Positions 12,012 to 24,700 of a stretch of 64,000 bases of DNA are shown here, in pieces (position 1 is the stretch's first letter; every line of letters starts with the position of its first letter). The stretch is from Aurelia coerulea (lineage: Eukaryota; Cnidaria; Scyphozoa; Semaeostomeae; Ulmaridae), in NCBI GenBank assembly GCA_039566865.1, contig CM076961.1:4719501-4783500 (forward strand), in the 5' to 3' direction. The notes under the pieces are model-generated. The model saw nothing but the letters and a program-made list of their open reading frames with translations, had not been told where the DNA came from and made no database searches. The position numbers were made by a program, and so were the translations under genes.

Positions 12012-12536
12012 AGCATAGGTTCCAAATCTTTAAATTGTCTTAAAAAGGTGGGTGTAAAATTCAATGACCTATTTCTTCTAATTGAATGGCTTGAAAGAAA
12101 CTTTACATACTTATCTATAATTCTGCCGTTGGAGTTTCCAGAAATTTTGAATATTTTTCAAAATTACAGCGTATTCTACATTTCAGCTCATTTGAGGATG
12201 TGACGTCATCAAATTTCTAAATCATAAACTAGATGAATGGCAGACTTTTGCTTGATACCATATTGTAGGCATTCATAAACTATGGTTTTCTTCAAAATTA
12301 CTTCATGTTGCATCTAACGGTTTAGAAATTACGATGGTTTTAAGTTTTTTCAACAATTTTTCTTGAATTCCTGAAAAAGAAGAAAAACACTCCAACTCTG
12401 AAACTATTTAAGATTTCAGAAAAGTCCAACGGTAGAATTATAGAGAAATAGCAAAAGTTTCTTTGAAGTCATTCAGTACAAAGAAATAGGTCACTCAATT
12501 TTACACCAGCCTTTTTAAAGATTTGGAAGCTATGCT
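12012..12536. mobile_element. Foldback MITE with 9-bp target duplication, family J copy 1
   Basis: A 525-bp element runs from AGCATAGGTTCCAAATC to GATTTGGAAGCTATGCT, flanked on both sides by GGCCATCCA (12003-12011 and 12537-12545). The halves are inverted copies (GGTGGGTGTAAAATTCAATGACC / GGTCACTCAATTTTACACC). Another 525-bp copy with its own 9-bp duplication is at 56672-57196 and a third at 40101-40604. The 9-bp duplication suggests a Mutator-like source. Confidence 0.9.
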
Positions 12537-12812
12537 GGCCATCCAGGTCGAAAAACTTGGGCGATACCGGCGAATATCTATCACTGCAAAATTGTTTGAT
12601 AGTGTTATATTATTTGGATCTTTATTTATAAAAGAAGTCATAAATATCCTCTGCCTTTCAGAAAAAGGGGCCCATTAGCCATATTCGAAGAACGCTGGTA
12701 CGGCACAACAGCTTAGGGAAAATGCTTCCAAATAACCATTGGAGGCAGGAAGGAGCACATGGTGACCTTCAGATGGGAGCAATGAGCTTCTTCCAAGCTG
12801 CGGCAATTCCGA

Positions 12813-12972
12813 TACTTTTCTTGTTTCATATTTCTATTTCCTACTGCAGTGGGCAGCACTTCAGCACACAAGAGCTAGTTTTTAAGGGGTCCTACTTTTC
12901 TTGTTTCATATTTCTATTTTCTACTGGAGGGGGCAGTCCTTCAGCACACAAGAACTAGTTTTTAAGGGGTCC
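12813..12972. repeat. 80-bp direct tandem duplication
   Basis: Units 12813-12892 and 12893-12972 are nearly identical. Each runs from TACTTTTCTTGTTTCATATT to AAGAACTAGTTTTTAAGGGG-type sequence, with a handful of substitutions. This is a simple local duplication without coding meaning. Confidence 0.85.
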
Positions 12973-15734
12973 TCGCATCCCTTGTTCGACCTAAAACAAA
13001 AACATGTTCCCGTGGATTGATGCTTGCACAGCGGCACAGAGTCAACTCGAGTCAACTGTAACATTTGCCCCAAGAAAGTAAAATTTGAAACCAGACGTTC
13101 ATTTACCCCATCAAGTTATTGATTGAGGCCTGACGTCAACAGTCCCGTGTCAGGTTTCAAAAGCAGTTACAGCATCTGCGATCTACAATAGATCTTTTTG
13201 CTATTCTAGGAAAATCTGAATCTACAATATTTTTATAGATTTTCTAGAATTTTGGAATGTGTACGATAGTGAAGCTCTAACCCAACTCAACCTTGAAAAT
13301 AGCAAGAATCTTTGAGGTTGAACGCGGGGACCTTTGCGGTGACATATAAAAGCAATGTAGCCATTGTGGGATTTGGCTCCCAAGCAGAAGTCCGGGTACC
13401 ATTGAAGATATTTACTTCCAGTATCCAAAATTGTTGAGTTGAAAATCTGCCAACACTTTCGTAAAGAGAGCAACATGCAATATGGTTAATGGGCTCATTT
13501 GTGGTCGAATTAGACATGAATCGACTGCGTCACAACGTTCCTTCTAGAATTTTCGTTGATCACATGACATCGAAATAATTAGTGCAAATGGTTTGTTTTC
13601 CTGGTGCTCTGCCAAAAAAGTCTCAGCAAATGCAGTGATCTGATGGTGCGGAGGAGCAGCAACAATACAGCAGTTGGCAACTGCTTGCATTCTTGGCATT
13701 CTTAGCTGGTTCGCGGAATGCGTTCTTGGTTCGTGAGTTAGTTACTGAGTGCGTTACGCAACTCCACTCCTATATGTACTCGTTTTACTTCGTACATAAA
13801 ATTTTAGCTATTCTACAGAAGAGCCTGGATTAAGCATTGTTTTTATACATTTTTATATGAGAGGTTTGACCGAGTGGCAAGAGCTTCTATCACTATTCAT
13901 TGTTTTTATATATTTTTATATGCGAGGTTCGAACGAGTGGCGTTAGAGTTTCTATCACTATTGTGCACATTCGAAAATGCTACAAAACGTTGCGAAATAT
14001 CAGGCCTTTTCGTTTGACGTGTGCGATCGCACACGCACACGTTGGCACGCGTGTTGTTTTATTCCCGAAAAGGACTGGAAATATCGTTCAATTCTGATTC
14101 TCTTCAGAACAACTAAAAGGTCTATGGCCATGAAACTTGGGCCCGCCGCAACATTTAAGTTAGGATTCTCTGTGGAAATAGGCAATAACAGTGTCTACTA
14201 ATGGTTCTTGCTGGAATTTAACGTTTCAAAGCATTTGCTTTAGCTTTATAGTACTTTTACATTTTGTCCGAACTGCCAAAGTTTCCGGTTTTTCTTATAG
14301 AGCCAGAATGAAAACTCAGGGAAAACTCAGGTAAATTCTAGAAAAGGCCTTATTTAAAAAAACAAAGGATACTTGTGATTTCTTTGACCAAGGAAGGTCC
14401 AAATAATGCCATCAAACATTATATTTTTGCAGTGATAAATTTCACCTGATCAAGTCACCCGAGTTTCTAACCTGGCCGTCTTTCCACCAACTAGAAAGTC
14501 AAGAGAATAGGGTATTATATAAACCAGATATAACATCAATCAGCGAGTGCTGCCGATTAGTATTTGTACCAAATGCAACTGTAGCGAGGTCAATTTTATT
14601 TGTTTTTAACTTTTATTCATTACAGAAAAAAACTATGAAAAAATGTCAAGCTCGTTGCTTGCAGCTACAATAACTGGTTCTTGCATGCAAGAACAAAAGA
14701 TATATTGTTAATTTTGCGTCCCTGGCAGCTTTTTAACGTCTACTCGCAGCTCGCAACTTCAACTACATTTCACTCGCTACTATTACTATGCCTAGGCTAA
14801 ATCATGCATGTTTCCTAACCTAACTATTTATTGAATTGCAAATTCCCACACATTATGGACTTTTCACAAATTAATAGTTCAACTTGAAAAGGACACTGCG
14901 CAGGAATTTGTGTTGCCATTTGAACACACCCGTGTGGTGTGGGCCTAAAATATTTAATCATTTAGAGGCCCTTTTTCCGAGACCTTCCCATTCCCCTCTA
15001 AAAGGGAAATACTTTACTGCAGTCACTTTCAGGAGATCACCACAATACTAAATTTCATAGCAACATTTAGCGCTTTTCGATCGCATGAAAAACAAATAGT
15101 TACCTGCAAAATTATCTTCAACCGCCAGCTCTGTTCTTTTCTTTTCGTCTCGTCTCGTCTCTTCTGCTCCATTCGCGCATGCGTTGTAGAATAGCAATAC
15201 AAGATGGGTGATAGAACACATTTTTGAGGGAAAAGGACAAAAGAAAAAATCCCGAAAAACTTTCATCAAAAATGTAATCTTTATCAGAAACTGGTTATAA
15301 GCAACTCTATCCATCTATCTACAAAATTACTGTGCATCAACCTACAGTTAACAGTTAGGTTATTACGCGCAACTCAACTCTCGGATCATTGAGATATTAA
15401 TAGACTCCAGTACTGGGGAAAAATATTCGAGAAACCATTTCTTTATTTTCGCTTACTTCTGTAACATTTGGTTATTCTTTTATAAGAAACTAACAATTTG
15501 ACCCAGCACTGAAAACTTCTTTTAGAATTATCAGACTTTCAAGGGTTTCCCGTTTCCCGCCATTTGCAACAAAAGCTTCACGTGACTTCAACAAGGGACC
15601 TCTGCGAAGCAAAAGCAAGGCGGAAGAGGAAGAGAGAGAAGCAAAATAGGAGAGCAGAGCAGAGCAGAGGTATGTATAGAAAGGAATGAGCAGAATTCAA
15701 AGAAGAAAAGAAATTGCTGAGATTGCCCATCAAG
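12973..15734. other. Spacer between divergent genes
   Basis: This lies between the leftward RBM gene and the rightward secreted-protein gene, so it should contain both promoters and the RBM 5'UTR exon. I could not place a TATA box, initiator or first exon with confidence. It holds a 63-bp tandem duplication (13836-13961) and a purine-rich stretch GGAGAGCAGAGCAGAGCAGA (15650-15669) shortly upstream of the ATG at 15735. Confidence 0.4.
13836..13961. repeat. 63-bp direct tandem duplication
   Basis: Two adjacent units begin ATTGTTTTTATA(C/T)ATTTTTATATG and end TTCTATCACTATT. The first starts at 13836 and the second at 13899. The first differs at several positions (GACCGAGTGGCAAGAG vs GAACGAGTGGCGTTAGAG). 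Confidence 0.75.
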
Positions 15735-18700
15735 ATGATTCTCTTTGCTTTGCCAGCCATACTGCTGCTGATTTGCTGTGAGGGTGAGTAATTGTCGTTT
15801 GCGATTCGATCACACAAGAAGGCAAGGACTCGAGATTTGATTATTGCTGCCATCCATGTCATTTTGTGATGAGAATAAAAAAGTGGCCTAAAATTTAAAA
15901 ACTTGGATATTATTGTTTCTGTGTCTTGTCTGAGTAAGAGTTACTTGACTTATGCATGACTACAAAACAGCTATAATCCAATTGCTTGATTTTGCATCTA
16001 TCTTGAGATAAGAGGGCCTTATTGCACTGCATGCAAAAGACTAGTAGAAATAGAACTAGAAGAGGTAGTTATGATGCAAAGTAGTTGAATTACAATTTCG
16101 CAGAATCACTAAAAACTACAATACTGACTGTCACAAAAACTTGCTAATGCTCAAGGCAAGGTGCCTTGCTCACCTTTGCTCACTCAGTGGAATCGTACAT
16201 AGACATGGGAACCAGGGCCAGGGGCACTGAAAGGCTTGAGGCACATTCCCCCGGACCAAGATTTTGCAATAAGAAAGTGTCATTTTTTATTTCAGGAAGT
16301 GCCCCTTTCCCTTAATGAAAGAAGTGTCCTTGGAGTGTTGCGCCCTCCTGTAAGATGCTTCTTTGATCAATTCATACCCTCAGATTGCCAACCATTCTTC
16401 AAAATTATTGAATGATTTCAAGAATTGCGTGAACGAAGTCACCCTAAGAAACAATGTCACCCTGTAGTCCTTTGCAAAACACGAATGCCCACCCAACTTT
16501 TCTTGGGTGTATATTCATTTATATTCAGAAACAATATGTAAAGTGTAATATCAACCTTGGTGGCCACACCAGTCTAGGATAGTTTCAGTTCATATATTTT
16601 AAATTCCACAATATACAATTTATAGTCCTAACTACTAACTATACAAACATATGACTAAACTACAAAGATAAAAGATAAGTTACAAAAATTAATACAGTAA
16701 TACCAAAACTTAGTACAATATACAAATACAAGGAGGAACTAAATAAATTGCATACAGGGAATTACTTAAAGGAGGAGCTCTCTCAATAGGTAAACTAATC
16801 GAGGAGAGAGCCCCCCCTATCCTAAGATAATATCAGGTGTGTTTAGATGAATTTAAATAATTATGCATTTTCTTTTCACAGGTTAACAGAAATTGTGGCA
16901 GTGTAGATTCATCGGTTGACATTTTTCAATAAGAAAATTTTTAGTTTTGTTTTGAACGATATTTTTGATGAAGCATTTCGGAGTTCCACTGGTAATGTAT
17001 TCCAAAGTTTAGCACCAAGATATCGAATTGACTTTAGACCATATTGAAGACTGTTTTTCCGAGACATAAATAAATCACCTTGACTGGCCTGTCTTGTGGA
17101 ATATTGATGAACAGATGAACTAAATAAGAAAAAGTCATGAAAGCAACTAGGTGAGGTTTTATTAACTGAATCAAAAACAAAAGTTAAGAGCCGGAGTTCA
17201 AAAATCTCAGAAAGTTTCAGAAGTTTAAAATCATTGAAGATTGGAAGAGAGGGAGACATGCGAGGCTGAAATGAGATAGCTCTGACTGCTTTTTTCTGTA
17301 ATTTGAAAATTGGATCAATGTATGACGCATAAGTTTGCCCCCAAACAATAAGACCATATTGTAAGAAGGACAGAAACAAAGCATTGTACAAGCAAAGTAA
17401 AACATCTAATGGAAGTAAGTTCCTAATTTTGAAAAACATTCCACATGTTCTAGCTAATTTCTTAGAGAGTTCACTGAGATGGTATTTCCAGCTAAGATGC
17501 TCATCCAGGAGGAGACCTAAGAACTTAACAAACTTAACTCTTTTAATACGTTTCTTGCCTATTTTGACATCAGAATCAGAGGGAACTTTGAAAGATGAAG
17601 AATGAAAAATCATATAATTTGTCTTATCAATGTTTAATGATAATTTATTAGCATCAAGCCACCTCTTTACTAATCTCAGCTGTTTGTTGACAATTTTAAT
17701 CAAATGAGATAAATCTTTGGATTCGTAGTAGATGTTTGTATCATCAGCAAAGAGATAAAAATTAAGTTTCTTAGAAGCATTTGGTAGATCATTAATATAA
17801 AGAAGGAAGAGTAATGGACCCAGTACAGAACCTTGTGGTACACCACAAGTAATTGAAAGTAAGTTAGAATTGCTTCCGTTAACAGAAACATATTGTTTTC
17901 TATCAGACAGATATGATCTAAACCATTCAAGGGCACATCCACGAACACCATAATGTTCCAATTTTGATAGCAAAATTCTATGATTAACTGTATCAAAAGC
18001 TTTTTGTAGATCAATGAAAATACCACAACCAAATCTTTTATTATCAAGTGTATTTCTTACAGTTTCTGTCAAACTCACAAGGGCATGATCAATTGAGTGG
18101 TTTTCTTGAAATCCAAATTGTAAAGAATAAAGAACTTTATGAATTTCAAGGAATCTATAAAGTCGTTTGTACATTAGCTTCTCAAATATCTTGCTGAAGA
18201 TGGGTAAAAGAGAAATTGGCCTGTAGTTTGATGGTAGCTCGGGATTTCCTTTTTTAAAAAGAGATATCACTTTGGCAATTTTCAGTTTATCAGGGAAAAT
18301 ACCAGACTGGAAAGATTGATTCACGAGAAGAGCAACAAGTGGGGAAATAGAATATCCAATAATTTTAAGTAATTTTATCGGTATACTATTAGGACCTACA
18401 GATTTGGAAGGATTTAAAATATTGATTAGGTCATGAACTTCTATCAAAGTAGCTGGAGAAAGAAAAAGTGAGTTGCAAGTTCTGTTAGATAAATAGTCAA
18501 GAGGAGACTTTGGAGTCATTGGGATTGTCTTTGTTATGCCATCAGCAACATTGACATAAAAATCATTAAAAATAGACAGGGAAAATAATCTAACCATCTA
18601 AGCAAGTGCCTAACCACAGTTTTTAAGGTTTATATTGTTAGAATGGACCATTAAGATTGATTTAAGACAATGTGCCATTTCTGAAAAGTTTCGAATGTCA

Positions 18701-21700
18701 CGTGATCGATGACGTAAAAGAAGAGCTTGTGTCCCTAAATACTTCGATAACTTTTGACAGATATATTGGATTAACCTGGGATTTGCATCGTTGAAAAGAG
18801 CGTCTGAAGAGCTTTCGAATGATGTATAGCTTTTTGCATTTTAGTCAAATTCAAAAAAATTTCTATGACGTCATTAATGACATGACGTCATAATTGATAA
18901 ATGTTCTCAACCATTTTAGTTGAAATTTTTTCCTTGATTTTTACCAAATGAACCACATAGATTCCGAATCTGCAGTCAAAAAATACCTATATTTCATAGG
19001 TATATCAATTTGGGCTTGGGCATTTTCCCTTTATATTTGCCTCAGTTTGAACACAATAGGGAAAATGACAAGAAAAAATTTACATTCCTATGAATTATTA
19101 GTGTTTTCTGACTGCAGATTCGGAATCTACATGGTTGATTTAGTACAAATCAAGGAAAAAATCTCAGCTGAAATGGTTTTAAAATTAGTCAATTATGACG
19201 TCATGTAATTGATGACGTCATGGAAAATTTTTCGCATTTCACTAAATTGCAAAAAGCTATACATCATTCGAAAGCTCTTCAAATGCTCTTTTCAACTATG
19301 CAAATCCCAAGCTAATAAAACACATCTGTCAAAAGTTATCGAAGTATTTAGGGACACAATCTCTTCTTTGACGTCATCGATCACGTGACATTCGAAACTT
19401 TTCAGAAATGGCACATAGTCTTTAATTAATCTCAATGGCCTATTCTAACAATATAAACCTTAAAAATTGTGGTTAGGCACTTGCTTAGATGGTTAGCTTA
19501 TTTTCCCCGTCTAAAGGCCCTTTGCACCAAAAAAATTTGTGTTTGTCTGGGGTATGCCTTTGGTGGACTGTGGATGGCCTCCGCTGATTTCACCAGGCCC
19601 TAATGGCAAACAACTTACCCTGTGTGCACTCCAATTTTTCAAGGCTGGCAACCTTAGCACTTCAAAGGAATGCTGTCAAGCAGAAGATTGTAGAGATTTC
19701 TAACTTTGACACTTAGTCAACAATTTGCATATTGCTTACAAAACCTTTGAAAATATGCTCTCTTTAGTTTCAGGTCAGCAGTTAAACTTTAACAATTGCA
19801 AATCGTATACACAAATCAATATTTCAAATTATGACAGGAATCCATCTTCAAGCATCCCCCTTGGGTATTACGCATCAACCTTGCCTTATACGGATGGCAA
19901 AAAAGTGACTCCTTGTGTCAGTGTAACTGGAATTCCAAGCACGGCATACATTGAAATAAAGGTTTGTACAGTTAAACCCTGCTATCTCAAACTCTCAAGG
20001 GAAATTTGTTTGTGACAGAGTTAAAGAAAGTAACATCTTTGTATAAGCTTGCCACTTAAAAAGATGTTTGAATCATAGAACTTGAATTTGCAACATTGTG
20101 TTCATGCAACATCATTTTCATATACTGCATTGAGGTATTATGTTAACCTTTCTAATTCTTTGCAGAGTGAAATGGATACAAATGGTGCAAGGATCTGGTA
20201 AGTCACTAAAAAAGTTCATTCACATACCATATGCCGAGTGCGCTAAAAAAACTTGATGCATATGAAATTTGTGAAACGGAATGAATCAAAATTTAGTCGA
20301 TAGCCAAATGGCTGAAGTAGTTTTCGTTGCTCTTTGAGCACTGGAAATGCAGGTGAATTTTAATATACGAACAATCCAATGCTTCAAAATGAGTGAAAAG
20401 AGGCCCAAAACCGACACTTCATCAGAATTATAAAGAAATGCGTTTCATCTCTCGAGGGTCCTCAAGAGTTAAGAATTGAATCTTTACAAAATATAGAAGC
20501 ATTAACTTGCCCCCGAGGGGTTTATTTAATTTCGGACCCTGCAGATGGGGGCTTGAAAGAGAGGGGGCTTATTAGATAGGGGGGACCATTCACAAAATGA
20601 AATGACAAGGATAAATGTTTTTCCTTTTTAGTTCTTGTACACAATATTTTGCAGATTCAACTTACAATTTTACGATCAAATACTTAAATTCGACACAGTT
20701 TTATCTCGAATCATATCAAAATTAACATGCAAATGTTGGTAACCTCTGGAATTTGATATAAGTGGGGGGAGGCTTAATAATGAGTGGGGCGGGGCTGATT
20801 TAAATGTTGTCTTAGAGGGGAGGGATTTATTAGAGAGGGGGCTTAATAGAGAGGGGGCTTGATAGAGCTTTGCAGTATGTAATACTTTTGTGAAGATCAT
20901 TGTTTAAGAGGAATACTACCATATCAAGCGAAGGCCCTTTTCGTCCATATCATAGTGAAGGAACTTTTATAAATTCAATTTTACCTTTATTTCCAATGCT
21001 CAGAAAAATTAAAAAACCACGAAAAATACTTCAGCCTTTCGGATTTCAACCAAACTTTAATCCTTTCCAATTTATCAAATATTCTTCACATAGCGAATTT
21101 TCTATTCACTCCGTCCAACGCGTGAGGTTCTTTTTTGGCACATCTGGTTACAGTATGTGCTTTAGATTTGAGCAACTTCTCACCTTTATTTATAGAATTT
21201 TAGTGGGTGTTATTTTTTTTACTTGTTTTTTTCTAAGAAGAGCCCAAATTTAAGATTGCCAAAAAATTAAGAAACTCCTGCGAAAATTTAACAAAAAAAA
21301 CTATTCATTTTAATGGAGAACTTCAGTAATGCCCCCATTAAAATGTCCAATATGGTAAAGCCAAACATTGGAAAGGCTTCAAAAGAACTATGTTCACGAG
21401 AGCTCAGGTAGGAAACATGACGATCGTTATGGAACCTTTAATTAAGAAACTCATATGAAGCTCTAACTTCCCACAATAATCTGATAATTTTAAGAAACTT
21501 TCAATACAGTACTGGCTCATATTCTTATAGTTAAAATATATTAGTATATGAAAGAAATCCACAAGAAGTTAGATTAGCTTGTAATTTCATTACTTTGTTT
21601 TCTTTTAGTGTTGGTGATCAAGGTGGAACACTACGAGAATGTGGAAATGTACGTTAATTTAATCATATCATTGCATCGTAAAAACTGCTGCCCGAGTACC

Positions 21701-24700
21701 TTAATACCAATGTCACTCAAAATCTCATGTGATTGCTTTAGGATGAACCTTTCAGCGATATTTTATTTCTTTGGTTCAGAAGCCGAGCAGTGAGGGTTTT
21801 TATTACACCAAGAAAAATAAGAGAATTGAATCGCCTCCAAATGGGCTTTTGAGCCAATGAAATAAAATGCCCGAGGCAGATGTGTAGATAGATCCCGAGA
21901 TAGATCCTTCTCCTTTCGACATATGCTCATGTTTGATCTTAGAAACGATTTCTGTAATGCTGAGTGAGCGAGATAGCTACCTGGGTTTCAGAGAAACTCT
22001 TGCGGCTTTGCTTGTTTTGAATTAGTAGTTGAGAGAATTTCCTTTGTCTGCGATCCAAACAAGGACAGATTTCGTAAAACAATAGCACGAGTTGATTTTG
22101 ATTTACACCTCAATTCAAAGCGATTAGTGATCGGAGACAAAGGAAATTCTCTCAACCATAAATTCAAAACAACCAAAGTCGCAAATATTTCTCTGAAACC
22201 CAGGTGGCTAGCTCGCTCGTTGTGCATTCCAGAAATTGTTTTCAAGGGCAAACATGAGCATATATCAACAGAGGAAGGATATATCTACACATCTGCCACG
22301 GGCATTTAATTTATTTGATTCAAAAGCTGATTGGGGGCGATTCATTTCTCTTGTTCTTTGGGTGTAATTAAAGCACTTACTGCTCGGCTTCTGAACCAAA
22401 GAAATAAAATGCCCGAGGTAGATGTGTAGATACATCCTCCTTCTGTCCATATATACTCATGTTTGCTCTTAAAAACAATATCTGGAATGCACAATAAGCG
22501 AGCTAGCTACCTAGGATTCAGAGAAAGTCTTGCGGCTTTGCTTGTTTTGAATTACTGGTTGAGAGAATTTCCTTTGTCTGCGATCCCTGATCGCTTTGAA
22601 TTGCGGTGTCAATCGAAACCAACTCATGATATTGTCTTACGAAATCTGTCCTTGTTATCTGAAAGAGATTTTTGGCCGAGCGATACTTCCACAGTTGGGA
22701 AACAGACGAGATCCCGTGGCTGTAGCCGCATGAAGGTCTCGGAGGGTGATGGGACATTGAGGAATATTTCGCTTATAGTTACTGGGAAAGCCTTTGCATT
22801 TTGGAAGGCTTTAAGACATGAGGTCTCTTGCTGGAAGAAGGTTTGAAACTGTCATAGCTCTTGATATTTTCCTTGCTAAAAGCGACTTTATGAATGTCCT
22901 TGGGGGGTACGGTACAAAACATGTGTTTTGTACATGCGTTTTCTGGACCCAAAATTCCCTAAACAATTGTCACTTTTCGGTAGGCTTTCCATAGAAATTT
23001 ATCGTTTTTGCTGAAATCAGGGGGGTGGATCATTAAAACTGGATATTTTTCGGCCAAAACTCATCATAAAAGTGGGTAATTAGCCAAATTGCCAAATTTT
23101 GGCAATTAGAACTGGATAGCATTCTTAAAAGCTGGTAGCAAAACCCAGTCCAACGAAAAGTCTTGTACTGCCGCATCCCCCTCCACAGAACAAGGGCAGA
23201 TTTTGTAATACAATAGCACGAATGGCTTTTGTTGACACCTCAATTCAAAGCGATTAGCGATCACAGACAAAAGAAATTATCTCAACCAGTAATTCAAAAC
23301 AAACAAAGCCGCAAAAGTTCTCTGAAACCTAGGTAGCTAGCTCGCTCGCTGTGCATTCCAGAAAATATTTTTAAGGGCAAATATAAGCATAGATCGAAAG
23401 AAGAATGATATATCTACACATCTGCCGCGGGCATTTTATTTCTTTCGTCCAGAAGCTGAGCAGTAAATGTTTTAATAACACCTAAAAAAATAAGAGAATT
23501 TAATCGCCTCCTAAACGGTTTTTTTTAACCAAACAAATAAAATGCCCGCGGCAGATGTGTAGATGCATCCTTCTTCTTTCGATCTATGCTCATGTTTGCC
23601 CTTAAAAACTGTTTCTGGAATGCACAACGAGCTTGCTAGCTACCTGGGTTTCAAAGAAACTTTTGCGGTTTTGTTTGTTTTGAATTGCTGCTTGAGAGAA
23701 TTTCCTTTGTCTGCAATCGCTAATCGCTTTGAATTGAGATGTCAACAAAAGAAACTCATGCTATTGTATTACAAAATTTGCCCTTGTTCCTCCACAGGGT
23801 TAAATGTAATGAACACCAACAATGTGATCAATAGAGGCTAACATTCCTCCATCGTTTAATGTTTTTAAATTTATCGAACTTTTTAAAACACCACTAAAAA
23901 CACCGTTCGCAGCAAAACACCTTGGAATAACATTGCAACATTTGGACAGCTATTTTACCATTTTTTACATATTTTTACGGTAACTTCAATGATTAATCTT
24001 GACTTTTAGGGACGGTTGAGATCATGCTCTTTGGCAACAGCAACATCGATCAAATTTGCATTTTATTGTGATACAGCTTGCGAGCAAGTAGATGTCCCAT
24101 TTTGGTATCGATTTGTTATGAGTGAAGCTAACCGTAAGTCTTAATTTTCTAAGATTATTTAATTATCTCTTTGGGACAATTTCTTAACAAACATAGATCT
24201 TTCAGAGTTGAAATACCCTTTCTCAAAATATTCTAATGAGGAATGGGAGACCTCTAAAAGAAATATCATTTTTTCTCGAACATGGGTATTGGCTCCTTTA
24301 AACAGTAATAGTATTCCAAGAGGTTCTGCAGGCAGGCCGAAAGGCTTTGTGAGGCCCTGGGGACAAAACTGAGCTTTGAGCCCCTGCTAGAACAAGAATG
24401 GACTTTCGTTTTTGTTCGATCATTTTCAGAAAATCTGTTTTGTGACGCTCTCTTGACTTGAGCATAAGGACCACAACGAACATCAACATGTAACACTCTT
24501 GGCTCTCTTAGAAAACATAGAAAAAGCCCTTCAATATTTTGCTCAATCATAACCGTTTGAGGCCCCTCTGAAGTAGGGCGTAATGTAATCTACCCTGTAT
24601 TCGTTCCTTCTCTGCAAACCAGGGTTTTTGTTGTGTTCTTCTGAGCTTTCCTGATATTCGTAGAGATTCGAAAGATCACCCGTCGCTTACAGATGTGAAA

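Noticed and set aside
22463..22846. 127-codon open frame
   Set aside because: It runs from inside a foldback family C element out into its flank, and its first half is simply the arm sequence that is also open in other copies.
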